Part shown: piece after piece, positions 1 to 14,545 of the stretch | Layout of the letters: each line of letters opens with the position of its first letter | Position numbering within the stretch: position 1 is the stretch's first letter | Assembly (NCBI GenBank): GCA_002633005.1 | Contig: NMRA01000011.1 | Span: 629,370-693,369, forward strand | DNA: 64,000 nt | Direction of reading: 5' to 3' | From: Phoronis australis | Taxonomy: Eukaryota > Phoronida > Phoronidae | Made by a program: the position numbers and the translations under genes | The notes under the pieces: generated by a model | Seen by the model: the letters and a program-made list of their open reading frames with translations, nothing else | Database searches by the model: none | What the model was told of the DNA's origin: nothing

Positions 1-976
1 GGAAATTAATATAATGAGTCGGCGGGTTGCCATCGAACTAAAGTAGATTTGATACATACTAGTTTGACTGACTACTTCAGTAAGATCGCTAAAGCTGAGC
101 ATAAAAATTATATCGGTTTTAGTCTTTGCAAACTAATAATTAAATGCGCATCATGTTAATGAAATAGTAATGCCATTGTGTGTATTCATGGCTTCACTTA
201 CATCCTAAGTTCGGTGAATTGTAACACACCTAACCCATCCTCAGAACTTTTCCGAAATCTTGCTCATCAGAAATTCTCTGTTCTTGAAGAAGGTAATGAT
301 AGGCTCTCCTTAGCTTACTTTGAACAAGCTTGTTAAACCTTTTGGGGGGCTTATTTGGGCATCATTTAATATTTTTGTCTCCAGCCTTGAATGTTCTTAC
401 TTCCTAACTAACATTGCTCTGTAAGCTTGAACACGGTTGTTCAAAAGTGTAAATAAAGCATGGCGTTAGCAAAGAATTTACAAAAAAAGAAAACCCCACT
501 TTGTAAAATATTCGCATTCAAGAACGCTAAACACAGTCCACCATCGCAATGTCGCGACAAGGCGCATTATATTATGTCACCGCTATTATCGAGAATGAGA
601 AATTGTTATGAGCGCAGACTCGCCCACAAATCTTTCTCTTGTCTGTCTTCTATAACATGCGATTCCTCCAATTGACAAATTATTTCCAAATTCTACTAAA
701 AACGACCAAACTGTTTGGCAGAGTTTTGTAGCAAAACTTTGCCAGAGTTGGTGCAGGCTGGTTATAAAAACTCACCAAGACATCTGCAAACTCCGAAATC
801 GGTCGTGTTTGCAAACAAAAGTTTGGTAGAGTTCACAAGTGACAATTGTACTTTACTGATGAAAGAACACGCTAATATAAAACAGAATACATCTACATGG
901 CCATTTGTTAGAATCCTTTGCTGACTCAAGCTCACACACGCAAATGTACCCCTCCCCCATACACACGCGCGCGCGC

Positions 977-1018
<42 letters not shown>

Positions 1019-4000
1019 TCGAAGACTTAGTAGTTATTTTCTTCTTAGCCATGAGAAATGATCAGAATCAATACCCTATTAGCCATCTGAACGTGTGTGG
1101 ACATTCCTTATTTACTATCGATCCACCATTCACTACCCGCGACTCTGTGGTTTTGACGAGTCGAGTCCCAAACTCAGATTTTAAAATCTTTTGGTGTTTT
1201 CTTTTAAAGTTGCATCTTACCCTGTTTAGGTAGCTCAAAACGAAAATAGAATTAGGCATTTTTATCTCCATAAAATCAATGTCACAATATCTCCACCGTG
1301 ATAGGTTTATATCTCCATTATCATAAAAACATCGAAACCAGCAGCGACTGATGCAACGCTTTAGGGTTTGTTAAGGTTGGTCAATTCCAAAAATTGTGAA
1401 TTCAAAAATGGCGCATGTACATGTACGCATTAACTTTGGCTTGAGTTGCTGCTTGTTCGACAACAATTCAAGTTCAAATGAGTGTGGTAATGTCTTAAAA
1501 TCCCAAAGCGTTTCGGCCGGTTAAGAATTCAACATTCAAAACTAAACAGCCATGAAATGTCCTTTTTAAAAGAATTCAATTTTCAGTATTTTAGGTTCAG
1601 TCAAAACACGAGCGCGAATTATTTTCAACAACATCAGTTATCTGTCGCCTAATTTGGAAACTTCTGGCAGCGGAATGTGATTTTAAACACATGCTCAAAT
1701 TTTTAACAAAAGCCTAGCCATAATACAAAAAATTATTTGTTTGCAGAGCCACACATAGCTTAAACTTGTTAGGTTCAATATCTCTTGGATGATTGCGTAA
1801 ACTCTGTGCGGATAGTTTCGGACATAAATTTCGAAATTAAGCATGTGAGGTATGTAGTGATTTCCGTACTGAGAGGTTCTGATTAGCTGTTCTTCCATCT
1901 TACGAACATATGCAAGTGAAAAGTATTTATTGATCGAGTGAAATGAAAATTATCTACCGCAAATAAACCTCTAAGGCTTAGCCATCGCAATCGTCTAATG
2001 TAGATCCATCGGGGCTATAGCTTGTCATATGAGGCAGGTAACTTTTTATTTGCAACACAAGAATTGAAAATTGTTTCATACTAACTCTCTTCATTAGTGC
2101 AAACACGTAACTCGTTACGCTCACACTACGAAAATCTACCTTATTATAGTTTACAACAAAATTTGAGAAGAGAATTTCCACATCTTTGACTGTAGACGTA
2201 ACTGTATGAAAATCTTAAAAAGTGATCTCATTTTGTTTAATTTCCAAAAAAATTGTTTCATATTTCAAGTAAGAGTCAGGCCCGACAGAAGGCAGAGATA
2301 AATTACTCGGAAGGCTAGAAAGTTGATGAGTATATTCTCGAATGCCACCAAAATCAGTCCAGCCCCCTTTGTTATCAAATCTCCTCGGTTGTCCCAGCTT
2401 TTGGCTCTGACTCCCACCCAGGTCACCGACTACGTAAGTTTCCCCATCGAGCTTTCGATGAACATTGAAATCTCGTGCTGGCAAACGCAGTTTTCTACAT
2501 AAAGTTTGGAGAATGCGGCTGGTTCCACCCGCTCTCTCCTCACGCGCGTTTTCGCGTCACGTGATCGCTAATTGTCTTTGGAACTGAAGCGAATGAGATG
2601 TCGGTTGTGCTTTGAAAGTTGACCGATCAAAGAACAAAATCGATCAAAGTCATTCACTTTGAGACAGAACGACCAACACGCCCGGAAAATCTCTGATAAC
2701 AAAGTGACTTTCTGAATGAAGCTTGAGTAGCAGTTACAAATTTAGTATTCCAATACCGAATGACACACAACACAGTCGTTCGTTAAATGGACCTCATACA
2801 AAGCGTTGACGAAACTTATGAAAAAGCAGAACTTCATTTACAAACGGCTGAGACAGAAATATAAGTTCACCATGTTTTATGTGACCCTATTAATTATGAA
2901 TAAAGACCCATCCTTATCTCAATAATATAGCGAATAACACGAGCTTATTAAAATCAAAAACCCACTGCTAGTTGACGCGACGGGAGGTCCAGCTGCTCCG
3001 TCTGTCTTCTCAGTCGGTTGACGGACGGTAAAGAACAGGTTCGTGCAGACAACCAAAAGAGCCTGGTCCACGAATGTACGTCTTTCCATGTCTGAGTGTT
3101 CATTTCCCATAGAGACAGGAAATCGGAAGCCGGTCAAACCTAGTCTGTGATTCGTATCGATTTCTGGTGGCTGGCCTGTTCCCTCGGTGTCCGCTCATTG
3201 AATGCAAACGTCTCCTGTCTCGTAGGAAATTTAGTCGTTGTGAGACACTGCCGCCGAAGATGGTTTAAACACCGTATGCATTGTGGCTTATTAGTGATCT
3301 TGACATTAGAAATTGATTCACTTACTAACTGAAATAAATGGACGTGATAAATGGAAGCCCGCTTGTCTCCTCTGCATTTTCATGTAATTTGTATTTGTAC
3401 GTACATTCAGACCATATCAGACACATTGGAATTCGATTCAACAAACGTTCAGTTAGAGCGTGTTGACCTCAACGTTTGATCCGTCTGCTGGTTCTTTAGA
3501 AGGCAATCTTTTACATGAAAAACAGCTACAATTGTTTGTGTAAAAATTGAGAGATGGAAATGGGGGAAACACTGTTAACATACGTTTCTATTTATCATCG
3601 TTGTACCTTACACATTTTCAAAGTGCACGTGCGTCAAGTATGACGTGAGCGCACTTGAAGAATCATGTGGCGAACGCATGCACAACAGATATACTATACG
3701 ATACCTTACACCCTTCCGGTGAAGCGACTTCCTGATAGAATGTGAGCCCTTCATTTTCGAGCAAAATGTTACCTAATATCCGAAGTAATCAACTGGATTG
3801 TGTTTACAGTCAGTCTTAAACAAATTATATCGTCAGGCTGTGCTAACTGTGGTACAGAAACAAAAAAAAACAATAATTTGTGTGAATCGAATGAACAAGC
3901 CTAATAAAAGTATCAATACTGCCACATGAAGAGTAAATAAAGGATTAACTGACCCGGCGCAAAAGATGACCAGTGTCAAGCGACCATTTACACAAACTCG

Positions 4001-5210
4001 ACTGAGAAACGGTGGCACTGATGACGTTGTAGGCAAGAATGTGGAGTGATCATGCTCAAAGTTGAAAATTGCGGGGAGTCACAGCTCATTACTATTTTTC
4101 CTGGTGTTGTGGTTCTTGTTATGGTGCGTCTAATTCCCCCAAATGTCCGTAATTCGTGGCATTGAGTTGTGCTTCAATTTTTGTAAATATACGCTCACCA
4201 ACGCTTCCATCTGTAGGCCTACTGTACATAACCAAGCATTTAAATCTAACCCAGTCTTGACTGTTAAGTGTGTGTGATATTCTAACAATTTCCTAACTAA
4301 ATAAACGGTCGTCAGGGTCAAAGTTAGAATGCAAGGCGATGAGCAGCTGATTGGAGAATCGTAAAAATTGCGCGAAAATGATCACCTGTATCACATATGT
4401 ATATATATGGGCATTTTTTGTCCAAGCGCAATAGAGATGATACCTTCCGCCTTGCCTCAGTTTCGGGTTTAGATGTCTAGTTGACACAGAGCAAGATGAT
4501 CGGACACAAGTTGCTCTACATCACAAACGGGTGTCAAAAGTAGTCACCGTAGTGTCAGTTAGCTCCCTGTCTCTCCTGTTTACACACATACTTGTGCTCA
4601 ATCATCTCGTTCCATGTCAGGTGATCCGTGTCAACTTTTGTAGTATAAACGTCACTAAAACAAACCAGATTCAAGAAGTGTGCAGAGAGCACCAGCGGAA
4701 GAGAGGCAGGTTGGCTATGTGCGATCTGACTTTGATAATATCTATGAGTACACAACATCATTGCTATATCACAAGGCGGCGCAGCACTGAAATGAGCCCC
4801 CTATGTTGCGCTGTCCATGTATTTGCTGTCAAATTGGCGGATGACAAAAGCGTTTGCTTCAACAACTTGTTCTCAACTCGGTTTTGTACTTTGAAATTAT
4901 TTTGAAGTTATGTCTATTTCTTTTAAGAAAAAGATAGTTCCCAAAGATTCACAAATCTTGTGTTTTAACCATGCAGCTGCTGCAGAACTCAGTTCTTTTC
5001 CGCGAGTTTCTGTCACTTGGTGCTTTTCTCGAGATTATGTTCATTATGGCGATGACCGATGAAATGGTTACAAATGCGTCAGCTGACACTTTTCTTGAGG
5101 GAATGTCAGCGACATGATTTTCACGCTTTTTTCCATTTGGTAAATATTGAAAGGGATTCTCCACCATTATACATACGTGGCTACAAGATAAACGCGAACA
5201 CGAACGTGTG
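1..5210. other. Non-coding, no gene recognised
   Basis: AT-rich sequence with the CA microsatellite at 958 and no frame that I can assign to a protein. 2470-2640 is locally CpG-rich with a CACGTGAC E-box (2557-2565) and may be regulatory. An open minus frame beside it (2215-2540) has no in-frame ATG or acceptor and is not called. Confidence 0.5.
958..1017. repeat. (CA)n microsatellite with CG interruptions
   Basis: ACACACGCGCGCGCGCACAC followed by a pure CA run to about 1014. The alternating purine-pyrimidine tract could take Z-DNA form. Confidence 0.97.
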
Positions 5211-5372
5211 CAGTGACGGATTTAGGAGAGGCTAGGGGGCCATGCCTCCCCTACAATTCTTCCAGGTTCCATTTTGTAGTTCAGGGGAACGAATTTCTGA
5301 CAGGAAAAAATCCTGACTAGTACTCTACCCTTCCCCTCTACCAACTTAAAACTTGTCCTGGTTCCGCCCCTG
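5211..5372. mobile_element. hAT-like MITE, family A copy 1
   Basis: About 162 bases with imperfect terminal inverted repeats: left CAGTGACGGATTTAGG and right CCTGGTTCCGCCCCTG. No coding capacity. The same ends and interior (GGGGGCCATG near the left, CAAAATCCTG near the right third) recur at 52908-53076. The CAG...CTG ends with a GCGGATC core fit non-autonomous hAT elements. No convincing 8-bp target duplication could be aligned. Confidence 0.65.
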
Positions 5373-8300
5373 ATGTGAGGTCGGCATTTTTGCTTAGTAT
5401 TCTAAGTTTAACGTTATGGCATTGCCTTTGATGTCCGATACTAAAAGATAATGTCTTTTTCGAATGATAATAGCGCATCGGGTTACTTGTGGAGATAATC
5501 TGACCGGATCCAGTAAGCAATGCGCTAGTGTCGACTTACAAAGTAAATTGACCAATCTTGGGAAAATAATAACACGTTGTCACATTGTCCATAGCTGTCT
5601 CGCGCCAGAAATGCAAAACGCTCCCGTGGAGATCGAGTTCACATGGGAGCTTTTTCTGCCCCCGCTTACTTCCCACAGGGTCCCTTGATGGCTTTATGGT
5701 GGTAGGGATTCCTTCGGACATGTCAATTACATTGGCCTAGTACCATTTTGAATCCATGTATGCAAACATATTATTTTTACGACTGTGTCTCCACTGCGCG
5801 TTGGTTGGCTGAAAAGGTTTAGACTCTCGGTCTGTTGTTAGAGAGAACGATGGTGCGAATTCGAATACTTTCAATGCAATTTCAGATCAAATGTTTCTAA
5901 TGCCCAAGTGACGTTACCCGGAATTTTGGGAAAACGGGCCCCCGTAGACCCTACGGAAAGTGGCTCAGTATTCTCGCTGATAACCCCATCGACTCACAGT
6001 CACCATGCCAGATGTCTCTGGATTTCTGCTGCGCCAGCGAAGCTTATCCCGTTTGATTCAATAATGTGCGTTGGCGCACTAATCTTGTTTGAACATTCAG
6101 TTACAGACCACAAGGTTCTAGCTTTTGTCGTTGAGTACAAGCAGTTAAACTCGTAGAGGTGTAGTGGGAGCGCCGAGGATCAGCCGGAAATATTTTGGAT
6201 GACGCCCACTCGTTTTGACCGTTTAGGTATGCTAAAATGTGCACAGGGCAAACGACAGGAAGTACTGTCATGAACTTTGTCTGTTTTACATTTATATTAC
6301 ATGAAAGAACACTTGCTTGGGTATACGTCTCTTTTCTTTCAGCCAATCCCGACATTTAAAACAGGAACACCGGCGATCGGACAGGAAACCCAGACAATTT
6401 TTCAATTTTTCTGAGACTAGGTCAGTAACCTCAAACTTTGAGTTAAAGCACCTCCAAGTACTTTTCAGTTATTTTCTACAGTCGTTTGTTAAAATTTGCC
6501 AGTAATGAAACTTAACTTATATTATATTGACTTTGTTATTTGATTTTATCGGTAAAACTCGAGCAACTTGTATTTGGGCGAAATTCAACATAATCCATAC
6601 TCTCAGCACATTGTTATCATTTATTATCTCGGTGAATATTACGTTAATTTTAGATTATTCAATAGTTTCTCCAGAAATATTCTCAAAAATGAAAATCAAA
6701 GGTAATATTTCTACCTTCGAGTGCCATTGTTGATTAATTCCTTTAAATATCTTTACAACTAGACGCATTTTAGGGTTCGTCGATTAAATTGTCGAGAGTA
6801 TTTATATTACTTCCGGCACAGTCAATTTCCGGATTTCGAAATAGACCGCGAGAATTATTCACTCAAAAGATCTGCATCGTCTCCAAATTCACCGTTTTGC
6901 CATCAAAAAACTGTACTTCAATTCATCAGAATATGGAATCGGAATTTCTGAATTCAACGCGTTTATACTCTTTATGGCGGAGCATTGCTGCAAAACTTTT
7001 TTTGAAATTTGATTTGCTGGTTTAAAAATACTAAAAATTTGTAACGAAATGAAACCAGTTATGGTCATTTGTTGTGGCATGTACCCAACCTCGTGAAAGA
7101 AGAACGGTTGATTGAAGAATTGGGGGGAAAAGAAACTGGCCAATAGGTGACGCAATAATTTAGGGAGAATTAATTTTTTCTTGAACATAAACACAAAGTA
7201 CTTTAAAGGTACTTAGGTACTATTTGCTTGATATAAACAATGTTTGACAGAAAGTGCGGGAGTGGTACGTGTTTCGGTCCCGGAGTGTCCTGTCCGATTC
7301 TCGGGGTTACTGTTTAAAGGTCAGGGTTCGTGTTTTTCGGGCTGGTTAGCTGTTTTGAAGGTGCGGGAATCTGTTTTCGAATCCAAGATATCTGTTTTAC
7401 ACCGGGGTTCCAATTTATACGGAACACCTTGAATAAGCAAATCATAAACAGAAACGACTTGTGCGTGAATTATAAAGCTGCGTCTTATGCATTTGCAGAT
7501 TCACGTGCACACGGCTTGGTCACCTGCTTTTCGTTTTGAAGTGCAACGTCAACATTCCTTTTTTTCGTTTAAGCCTCTGGGTCAAATATTTGTTAAAGTG
7601 CTATTGTATTGATGCGATAAAGAGGTGCTGTCTATCTGTTTAAAAAGCATAATCCATCAACCAATCACTAATAAAATATCATGGCTAGTCTGCTAGCAAA
7701 GCATTTGTACGTTTTTGCGTCTCGCTCGGTTTACATAACAATTGACTTCTGTGCTCAGTATTACTTTAGACCAGATTAAGTTAAGATGAATTACAAGTAA
7801 GCTCAAACACTTCGTTTACTTTCAGAATATAGGCCTACTCTTAGATTCTCGGTTTGATTAAACGAACTGTCTTTCTCATTAGTTTCATATCGATTGCCTG
7901 TTAACGACTGCGATTTGGCTGGACGTGTCAACTTAACAATTCCCGGGATTTGTTAGATTGTGTCCTAATTATTCAATTTGTTTCATCATTTTCGGCGGAC
8001 GAATATGCTCACAAAATTAGGATTTCATTCTTTCACTCTAGTCAGTGAGCACTGAGCTGTAAGTGAATATTTTGTGAGTACTTTCAATTGACATTTTTTT
8101 CTTTGTATGAGTATTTCGAATTCACGTTTTAAGTTGCATACTTTCTGTAAAAACGAAGTTGTGTGTATTTAAGCGTCACATGCGTTGAGCAGTAGAAGGC
8201 GCTGAAAACAATAGTATTAGCCAATCACAAACTGAAGACCCTGTTTCTGATACCCGTGGTAGATGCAAATTACATTTACCGCGGGTACCGGAGTAAACAA

Positions 8301-11300
8301 CCCTTGGCTGATGGCCAAAAAGTAACATTAAATGGTTTACCCAAGTGATTATATACGATAATGAAAAGGCAGACAATAGAAATATATTCACATGCATAGC
8401 GTGCGTCAGAACATCTCTCGTTGTGTTTCCAGCGGCCTGGAAAACTAATCAAACTGCTGAGGATTTAATCAGTCAAGTGTAGCCTTTAATTAGGAGAAAT
8501 GTGTATTACGTTCTGCATATTTTGAAAAAAGGATTTTATGGTTCAGGGCTATCATTTGCTAATACATTTTAATAAAGCTGGTTTGCGCAAAATTGACTGA
8601 TTTTATTGGAAATAAAGCTGAAATATCAGAGTTATCTTAAAAATGTCAGAAGGTAGTGTAATCACAATTACATTTGTTATTAAATTATTAAAACAGCGTT
8701 TAAGATTAAAAGCTGAATAGCAAAATCTGCTGGGCGAATGGACACAACACCCAGAAGGACTAAGTCCACATTTGGCAATTCTGTTGCTTTCCGCAACTAT
8801 TCCATCTCAGCACACATGAATGGTAATTCATATGTGCAAATTTTGGATGTTTGATGTGACATCTACAGAGTGTATGATAAGCACGACACCAACGGTTTTT
8901 AATGGAACTGCTCCAGCCTTCAAGTTTAGCAAACATTTTTGTCTTTGTACATTTTTTTTTACCCAGAGACTTAAAAAACGCAGTTCGGTACCAAGACAAA
9001 GAGCATTCGATAACGCAACTCTAAGCTCCATATTACTTATATTTTCACGGATTTACCAAAATTGTTTCAAAAGCCTTACTGTTGATTGTAAATGAACTTT
9101 TACTACAATGCGCAGAAGGGCCGTCGGAGGCCAGGAAAGGAGTTTGTTTTCCGACAAGTGGGACGGAGTTTAACAACACTGCATTTGTCTGTCGAAGTGT
9201 CACTTTTCTATGGGCCGATGCTGTGCCCTAATTGTGATATGGGATGCGCGTCTCTTAAAATGTCGACAAAAACTAATACAGAATTGGCACCAGCCGCTTT
9301 TGTTCTTCCTTTTCCTTTTCCTTAATTTATCATACTTTTAGTAAAAATATCACCTCACTTCCACCACTTGAAACCTAAACTCATCACTTCTATAGTATGA
9401 ACATCAAAACCGTCCGGGTAGTTGTAATTGAAACCAGTTTCATATAAGGTGACGGTGGGATTTGTAAAACACATATTTTAGTGATATTTGGACTTTTAAT
9501 TTTGTTAGTGTGACCGACAATGTTTAAATGTGTCTGTTCAAATACCTGAGGCAGTGTTTTTGGTCAGTAATGACGCCCTCTACACGAACTCCAATTATTG
9601 AATTTTCCACCAAATTCATTGACAGTTGCACGGAAATGGGCAACTTTAAACGGGGGAACTTCATACATACAGCGTTCGAACCGATTACGTCATTGGTTAA
9701 TTTCAACACCTCCGTCTGCCGTCAGGTGTCAGGTAAAACAACTGAACTTGCTGTTCTCGAGTAGAACTACTCGATCTAAATTGATACAAAATAGGTTGTT
9801 TTGGGGTGGCATTCTCCTTTAACGACTCAGGTAGATAATTTTATCCAAGACATAACCTTGTTCGTTTCAGATGACCGTTGTCATTGTTGGATTGTAGGCA
9901 GAATACACATAATCTATACACACAAATAGACCTTGTTCTATCTAGAAAAGAAAGTTGGACCTCCCAACTAGGACACAGGTTGGTTAATTTGTCGCTGTCG
10001 TTTTTTTTTACTTTTAATTCCACGGTTGATGTGGAAAGCAAGATCTCGCGTGATTACGGGAGATGTTGCCGTGTATCATTGAAGAGGACCACGTGATTTT
10101 AGCTAGGTTTTCCTCACCGCGAAACAGTATTGTAGTAATGTACATGATAACGTCACACGGAAATGGACGAACTTTGTATCGAATGAGTATGATATTTTCG
10201 GCTTGCACAAAGCCGGCTGGGCGTTGCAGGCTAGAACGAGAATCCCGAAATGACGCAGTCAGAATGACAAAATGTTTATCAAACATCAATTGGAACACAA
10301 CATCAACTTAAAAAATGTTGATTCCACGGTTCACACAGCGAGATTAAGTAGACAAGTGTGAATACTGGCCGTCTCACAAGAATGGCTTAACCTTTATACA
10401 CAGGAAAAACAGCCAATGTACTCCTACAACACGCTCATTTATAAAAATCTAAGGCTTTCCTCGCCCGGCTCATCTTTTGTTCACAGCCCGTGTTCGTAGG
10501 TACCCTTTTTGCACTTCTGTCCCTTGCCCCATCCTACACTTGCTTGTCACTGACGGAAATAAGATTATTTAGTATAAACCCCCACGCAACGTTTGAAGAC
10601 CATTCATATTTTGAGACGGAATCCTTTGTTTGTGTTTATTAATACCGTGAGTTGTTGGCTCTAATTACACGTGGTAAAACATGGACCGAATGGGCCTCAT
10701 TGAATGCTTTAATAGCTAACGGGACTATTTTAGTTTGAAGCTTGCCGTTTTGCCTCGAATTAACTAACGCTGCATCATCAAGAAATAGTTTAACTCATAA
10801 AACCCAACAATGTTACTACTTCAGTCATGATCTTAGTGCCACCTATCGGCAGTAAACTAAAGCTTATTTCCATAAAATATAGCTTTTGTATACTTTGAAA
10901 TAGGGTAAATATACGTAGAAGCTTGCATTTCTATTAAATACCTGCAAAGCAATCTACCACTGCCAAAGGTTAAATTGCGGTTATTGCCAAAGTTCAAATA
11001 CCAGCTGGAGCCTACAGTCTGCATGTTCATCCACACCAATGCCAAGCAAAGTCATAAAGTCAGGTCAGATAGTGCAAGAGAAATTTTCTCTTATATTTCC
11101 TGATTATCGTCACATACACAAACGTTGTTTACACTGTGAAGAAGAAAGGGTGGCTGGTGACGTAACTGCCACAAGAACGTCTGAGTAAAGTCAATTAAAT
11201 TTAAAACATGACAACTATGATCTGTGACCGTGAAAAAAGACACAATTTGGTACAAAGTGCTCTCCATTTCAGGTCTTTGCCACAGAGTATTCTTGTGTGT

Positions 11301-11517
11301 CATTATCAGATTTTGCGATCAAACTTTAATATGACTATATAATATAGGGTCTGCTGGTAATGTTTTGTACAAGCGTCATGATGACGAAGACGCCAAATGC
11401 ATCAAACACACAGAATGCTTTCAACCAACGTTACAACCAAGCTGAAGGAACAGGAAGCCTGCGCTAAGGAGCCTGATCAATGGTTTAACGGCGTATGCTC
11501 TACCTGCCGTCTACATA
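5373..11517. other. Non-coding, no gene recognised
   Basis: AT-rich with short random-looking open frames only. No repeat of note except one TAGGCCTA word at 7830. Confidence 0.5.
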
Positions 11518-11659
11518 CATTGGCGGATCTAGGATGGCGTAAAGGGGAGGGGGTCCAACCACAATTTTCGGAGGAAATATGTCCAAACAAAGCCTTGAAA
11601 ATAGTATGACGACAGAACTTTTTGGCCGTGTCTGCAGGAGGAACCTAAATCCGCCCATG
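11518..11659. mobile_element. hAT-like MITE, family A copy 2
   Basis: Left end CATTGGCGGATCTAGGA and right end CCTAAATCCGCCCATG are inverted repeats of the same type as at 5211 and 52908. The interior starts with the G-rich stretch seen in the other copies (AAAGGGGAGGGGGTCC). Short and non-coding. Confidence 0.55.
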
Positions 11660-13724
11660 ATATACTGCTACAACTACGAACCCAAGCCCACCACCCAAGC
11701 AACGTACAGAATACCTTGGTTAATTTCATTGAGTGAGTCACCGGACTCCTGTGTTCCACTGATCCGGTTCCAGAAGTGGTACCAATGCTGTGCTGCATAA
11801 AAACAGAATGTTTCCATGAATCGCAAACTGTGGATCCGACCGCAATCACAAGAACTGTCTCTTTGCATTTTTCAATCCTATTTATATAGAGCCACACAAA
11901 GATATTAACGGGATCAAATAATTTCAGTGTTGATAAACCGCAAAATCCAACGTTAACTCGATAAACGGCTGTAATCCGTGTTCTTGATAATCAGAGAAAA
12001 CGCCAATGACTGGTGCTCATATTTCATACGAACAAACGAGCAATTAATTTTAAATGGCCAGAAATTGGTTCGTTAGTTTCAAATCAAAAGATGTTCACAA
12101 AACTAATGCTAGTCACGAGGAATTCGCCAGGTGTCGCATACGCTCAACACAAATGCGGCTGTTGAAGAGTGGAAGATAACCGTGCTCTTTACTATTGTCC
12201 GATATTTTAACAGATCTGCGGATTCAATCAAATTTAGTAAAATAGCATGTAGATACTGAAGCGCTTAAATTCTTATGAGCAGAACGAAACCAGACTCTCC
12301 TCAACCAAATGTGCGTGCAATCTTGGGGAACAGCATTTTGTCTATTCCCATGCAGTCAAGTCTTTCCGGTTGCATGAATGTGTCGTGACATATTCGTTAC
12401 TATTTCCGTCTCTTTCGCTTCAATTGCCGCCAGCTTATGTCACAACATTATCACGCAGTTCAGTATTCAACTAGGCCTAAATTATCCATCCGGATTATCC
12501 ATCCGGATTATCCATCGGAATAGTTCTTTATTCTCCGTTCCTACAAATCTACACTCGCTTTTCGGTCCCTGGTTCTAAGACAAACCTTACAACGTCACTT
12601 CGAAAGCTAAATTGTCACATCAACGTATTCAAGTACTAACTTCGTAATCCAACACACAACATGAATTGTCGTACTTATATCTGGTCACGTTATTTCCACA
12701 GGCAGTATTTTCAGACGAAAAGAGCATTATCTTGTAATATTGGCCATTAAAAAGTAACGACAATCCACCATTTCATCTTTTGATAAAGGCTTCCGTTTCT
12801 CGTTAATTGTTTCTTCGTCGAACTATTTTAAGCGGACACAGGAAATGACGTCGATTGCACGTGTTGTTCGGCAGCTCCAAGTGGGGAGTTTCATGGCGGA
12901 GACAGCCGGTTTCACCATCTGGTGGCTGCGCATTCAAGTGTAGTTGTTTAATACAAATGTCTACTTGGGTAATTTATTGTTTATTACAAGAGCCGCGTCA
13001 GTTCATCCCCCTCAAATTACAAGCTCCATTTCACAGCTTCGTAACTCCATTCTTGTAATCGTGGTTTGAACTTCGACGAGATAGACCCGCCGTTGTCATC
13101 GCCAATGTTCAGCTCCTGACATTTGAAATGCCATCGTTGCTTTCTTATGAAGACTTTAAATTATTTATGCCCGTCGTGTAACGATATTAACTAATATCTA
13201 TAAAGGGACGTAATACAAACGTGAGCAGGCGTCTGTTTCCGGCGAGAGATCGCAATATCTTTTATAGTAGGGTTTTGTAAATAGCGTTGCGGAACATTAA
13301 TTAATCTGTTCGCGTTATACAACGAGTGAGGAATTTGTCCTTAGGGAGCACGGAGAGTTTTGCACAGATTTGAAATTACTTTCGTGTGTAACGTAATTAT
13401 TGGTGCTGTTTAATACAAATATTTGTTTATTTTAAGAATTGATAGTTGGTGATGTGTCTTTTAGCTAGATAATTCCTAAATTTCTTTCATAATATTATTT
13501 TTTTGCAAATTAGAAATAGGAAGATGAAAACAGTAGTGACGCCAGATTACAGCATAAACGATGTTTCGCTATTATGCATATGGCATTTTCATGTACACCA
13601 CCGTCAAGCAGACTATAGAACAAATTACACAGTGTACCACACAGCATCTATCAACCAAAAACTAGCCATCACAAACCCAGCCTGAACGCCTCAACAATGC
13701 CATCGAATGACCCCCCCCCCTCGC
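11660..13724. other. Non-coding
   Basis: Holds the 13-bp tandem repeat at 12481 and the C10 run at about 13711. No coding signal seen. Confidence 0.5.
12481..12518. repeat. 13-bp tandem repeat, three units
   Basis: ATTATCCATCCGG repeated, with the last unit shortened (ATTATCCATCGG). Confidence 0.95.
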
Positions 13725-14010
13725 ACACACAAGGAGGGCCCGCATGCGAACACCTATGGACCAAGAGCTTGACATAACCATTGTCATGATCAAGAGCTCT
13801 GGCCTCAGGAAACCCCGCAGTGTAGTCAGTGTTGACGGAACGAACACACGGGCACTGCCGAGTAGGCCGACGTCATTCGTGTGCTTAGCCAGTCTATGAA
13901 ATCTCGAGTGGCCAACGCAAAACTCATGGCACACCCGACAAGCCACGCTACAAATCTGCACGATATTCAATCTAGACTCAAGTCTGGACAAAAACTCTGA
14001 GCTGCCGCAT
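13725..14010 (-). repeat. Inverted repeat pair, copy 1
   Basis: Read on the minus strand this aligns with 14288-14510. Shared landmarks are GACTTGAGTCTAGAT at the start, TTTTGCGTTGGC, GTGCCCG...GTTCCG, ACTGCGG, GTTTCCTGAGGCCAG and TGATCATGACAATGG. The left flank is a run of ten C. The open frame across it (13662-14018) has no recognisable domain. Confidence 0.7.
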
Positions 14011-14287
14011 GGCCCCAAATTGCTTCAAAAGGAGGTAGCTATCCCACCTCAAATCACAGTCCTGGGGACGTAGGTTTGCGATACACACTAGTAGTTAATC
14101 CGAAATCAGGTCGAGTAACCAAAACAACTCAGAAATGAAGAAATTGTTACTCTCAACCTCCATGGTAAACTTGACATAATTAAAAAGAAAATTCGTCCAA
14201 TCTAGGAATGACTTTAGCATCGTCGCGTCCATTATTGGCAATTTGCTCCTTCAGTCAGGTTGTCCTTGCTGTGGTTTTTATGCTGTG

Positions 14288-14545
14288 TGGAAGACTTGAA
14301 TTTTTTACCTGGCTTGAGTCTAGATAGAACACCGCGCAGAGTGGTAGTGTGGTTTATCGGGCTTTTGCGTTGGCAAGGCTATTTGACCGGCTGCGCACAC
14401 GATGTGCGTCGCCAGTGCCTTGTGTGCCCGTTCCGCCAACGCTGGCCTCACTGCGGTGTTTCCTGAGGCCAGGGTTCCTGATCATGACAATGGCTATGCC
14501 AGGCTCCTTTGCCCGGTTGCATGAAACAGTCCCAAATAGGGACTC
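14288..14545 (+). repeat. Inverted repeat pair, copy 2, with hairpin-motif end
   Basis: Plus-strand partner of the copy at 13725-14010, about 280 bases away head to head. It ends with CCCGGTTGCATGAAACAG and the hairpin AGTCCCAAATAGGGACT. The same end motif occurs inverted at 16583-16620 and 35950-35985. Confidence 0.7.

Noticed and set aside
300-450. AAGCTTG words like those of the 44-48-kb repeat
   Set aside because: Only isolated words match; no longer alignment could be made.
762-1052. Minus-strand frame with alternating Val-Cys
   Set aside because: Translation of the CA microsatellite.
2215-2540. Open minus-strand frame beside a CpG-rich block with an E-box, protein-like in composition
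   Set aside because: No in-frame ATG, no acceptor upstream (an in-frame TGA occurs in the CpG-rich part) and no recognised domain; noted only as possible regulatory sequence.
5203-5380. 8-bp target duplication around the family A MITE
   Set aside because: The flanking octamers match no better than chance whichever end is chosen.
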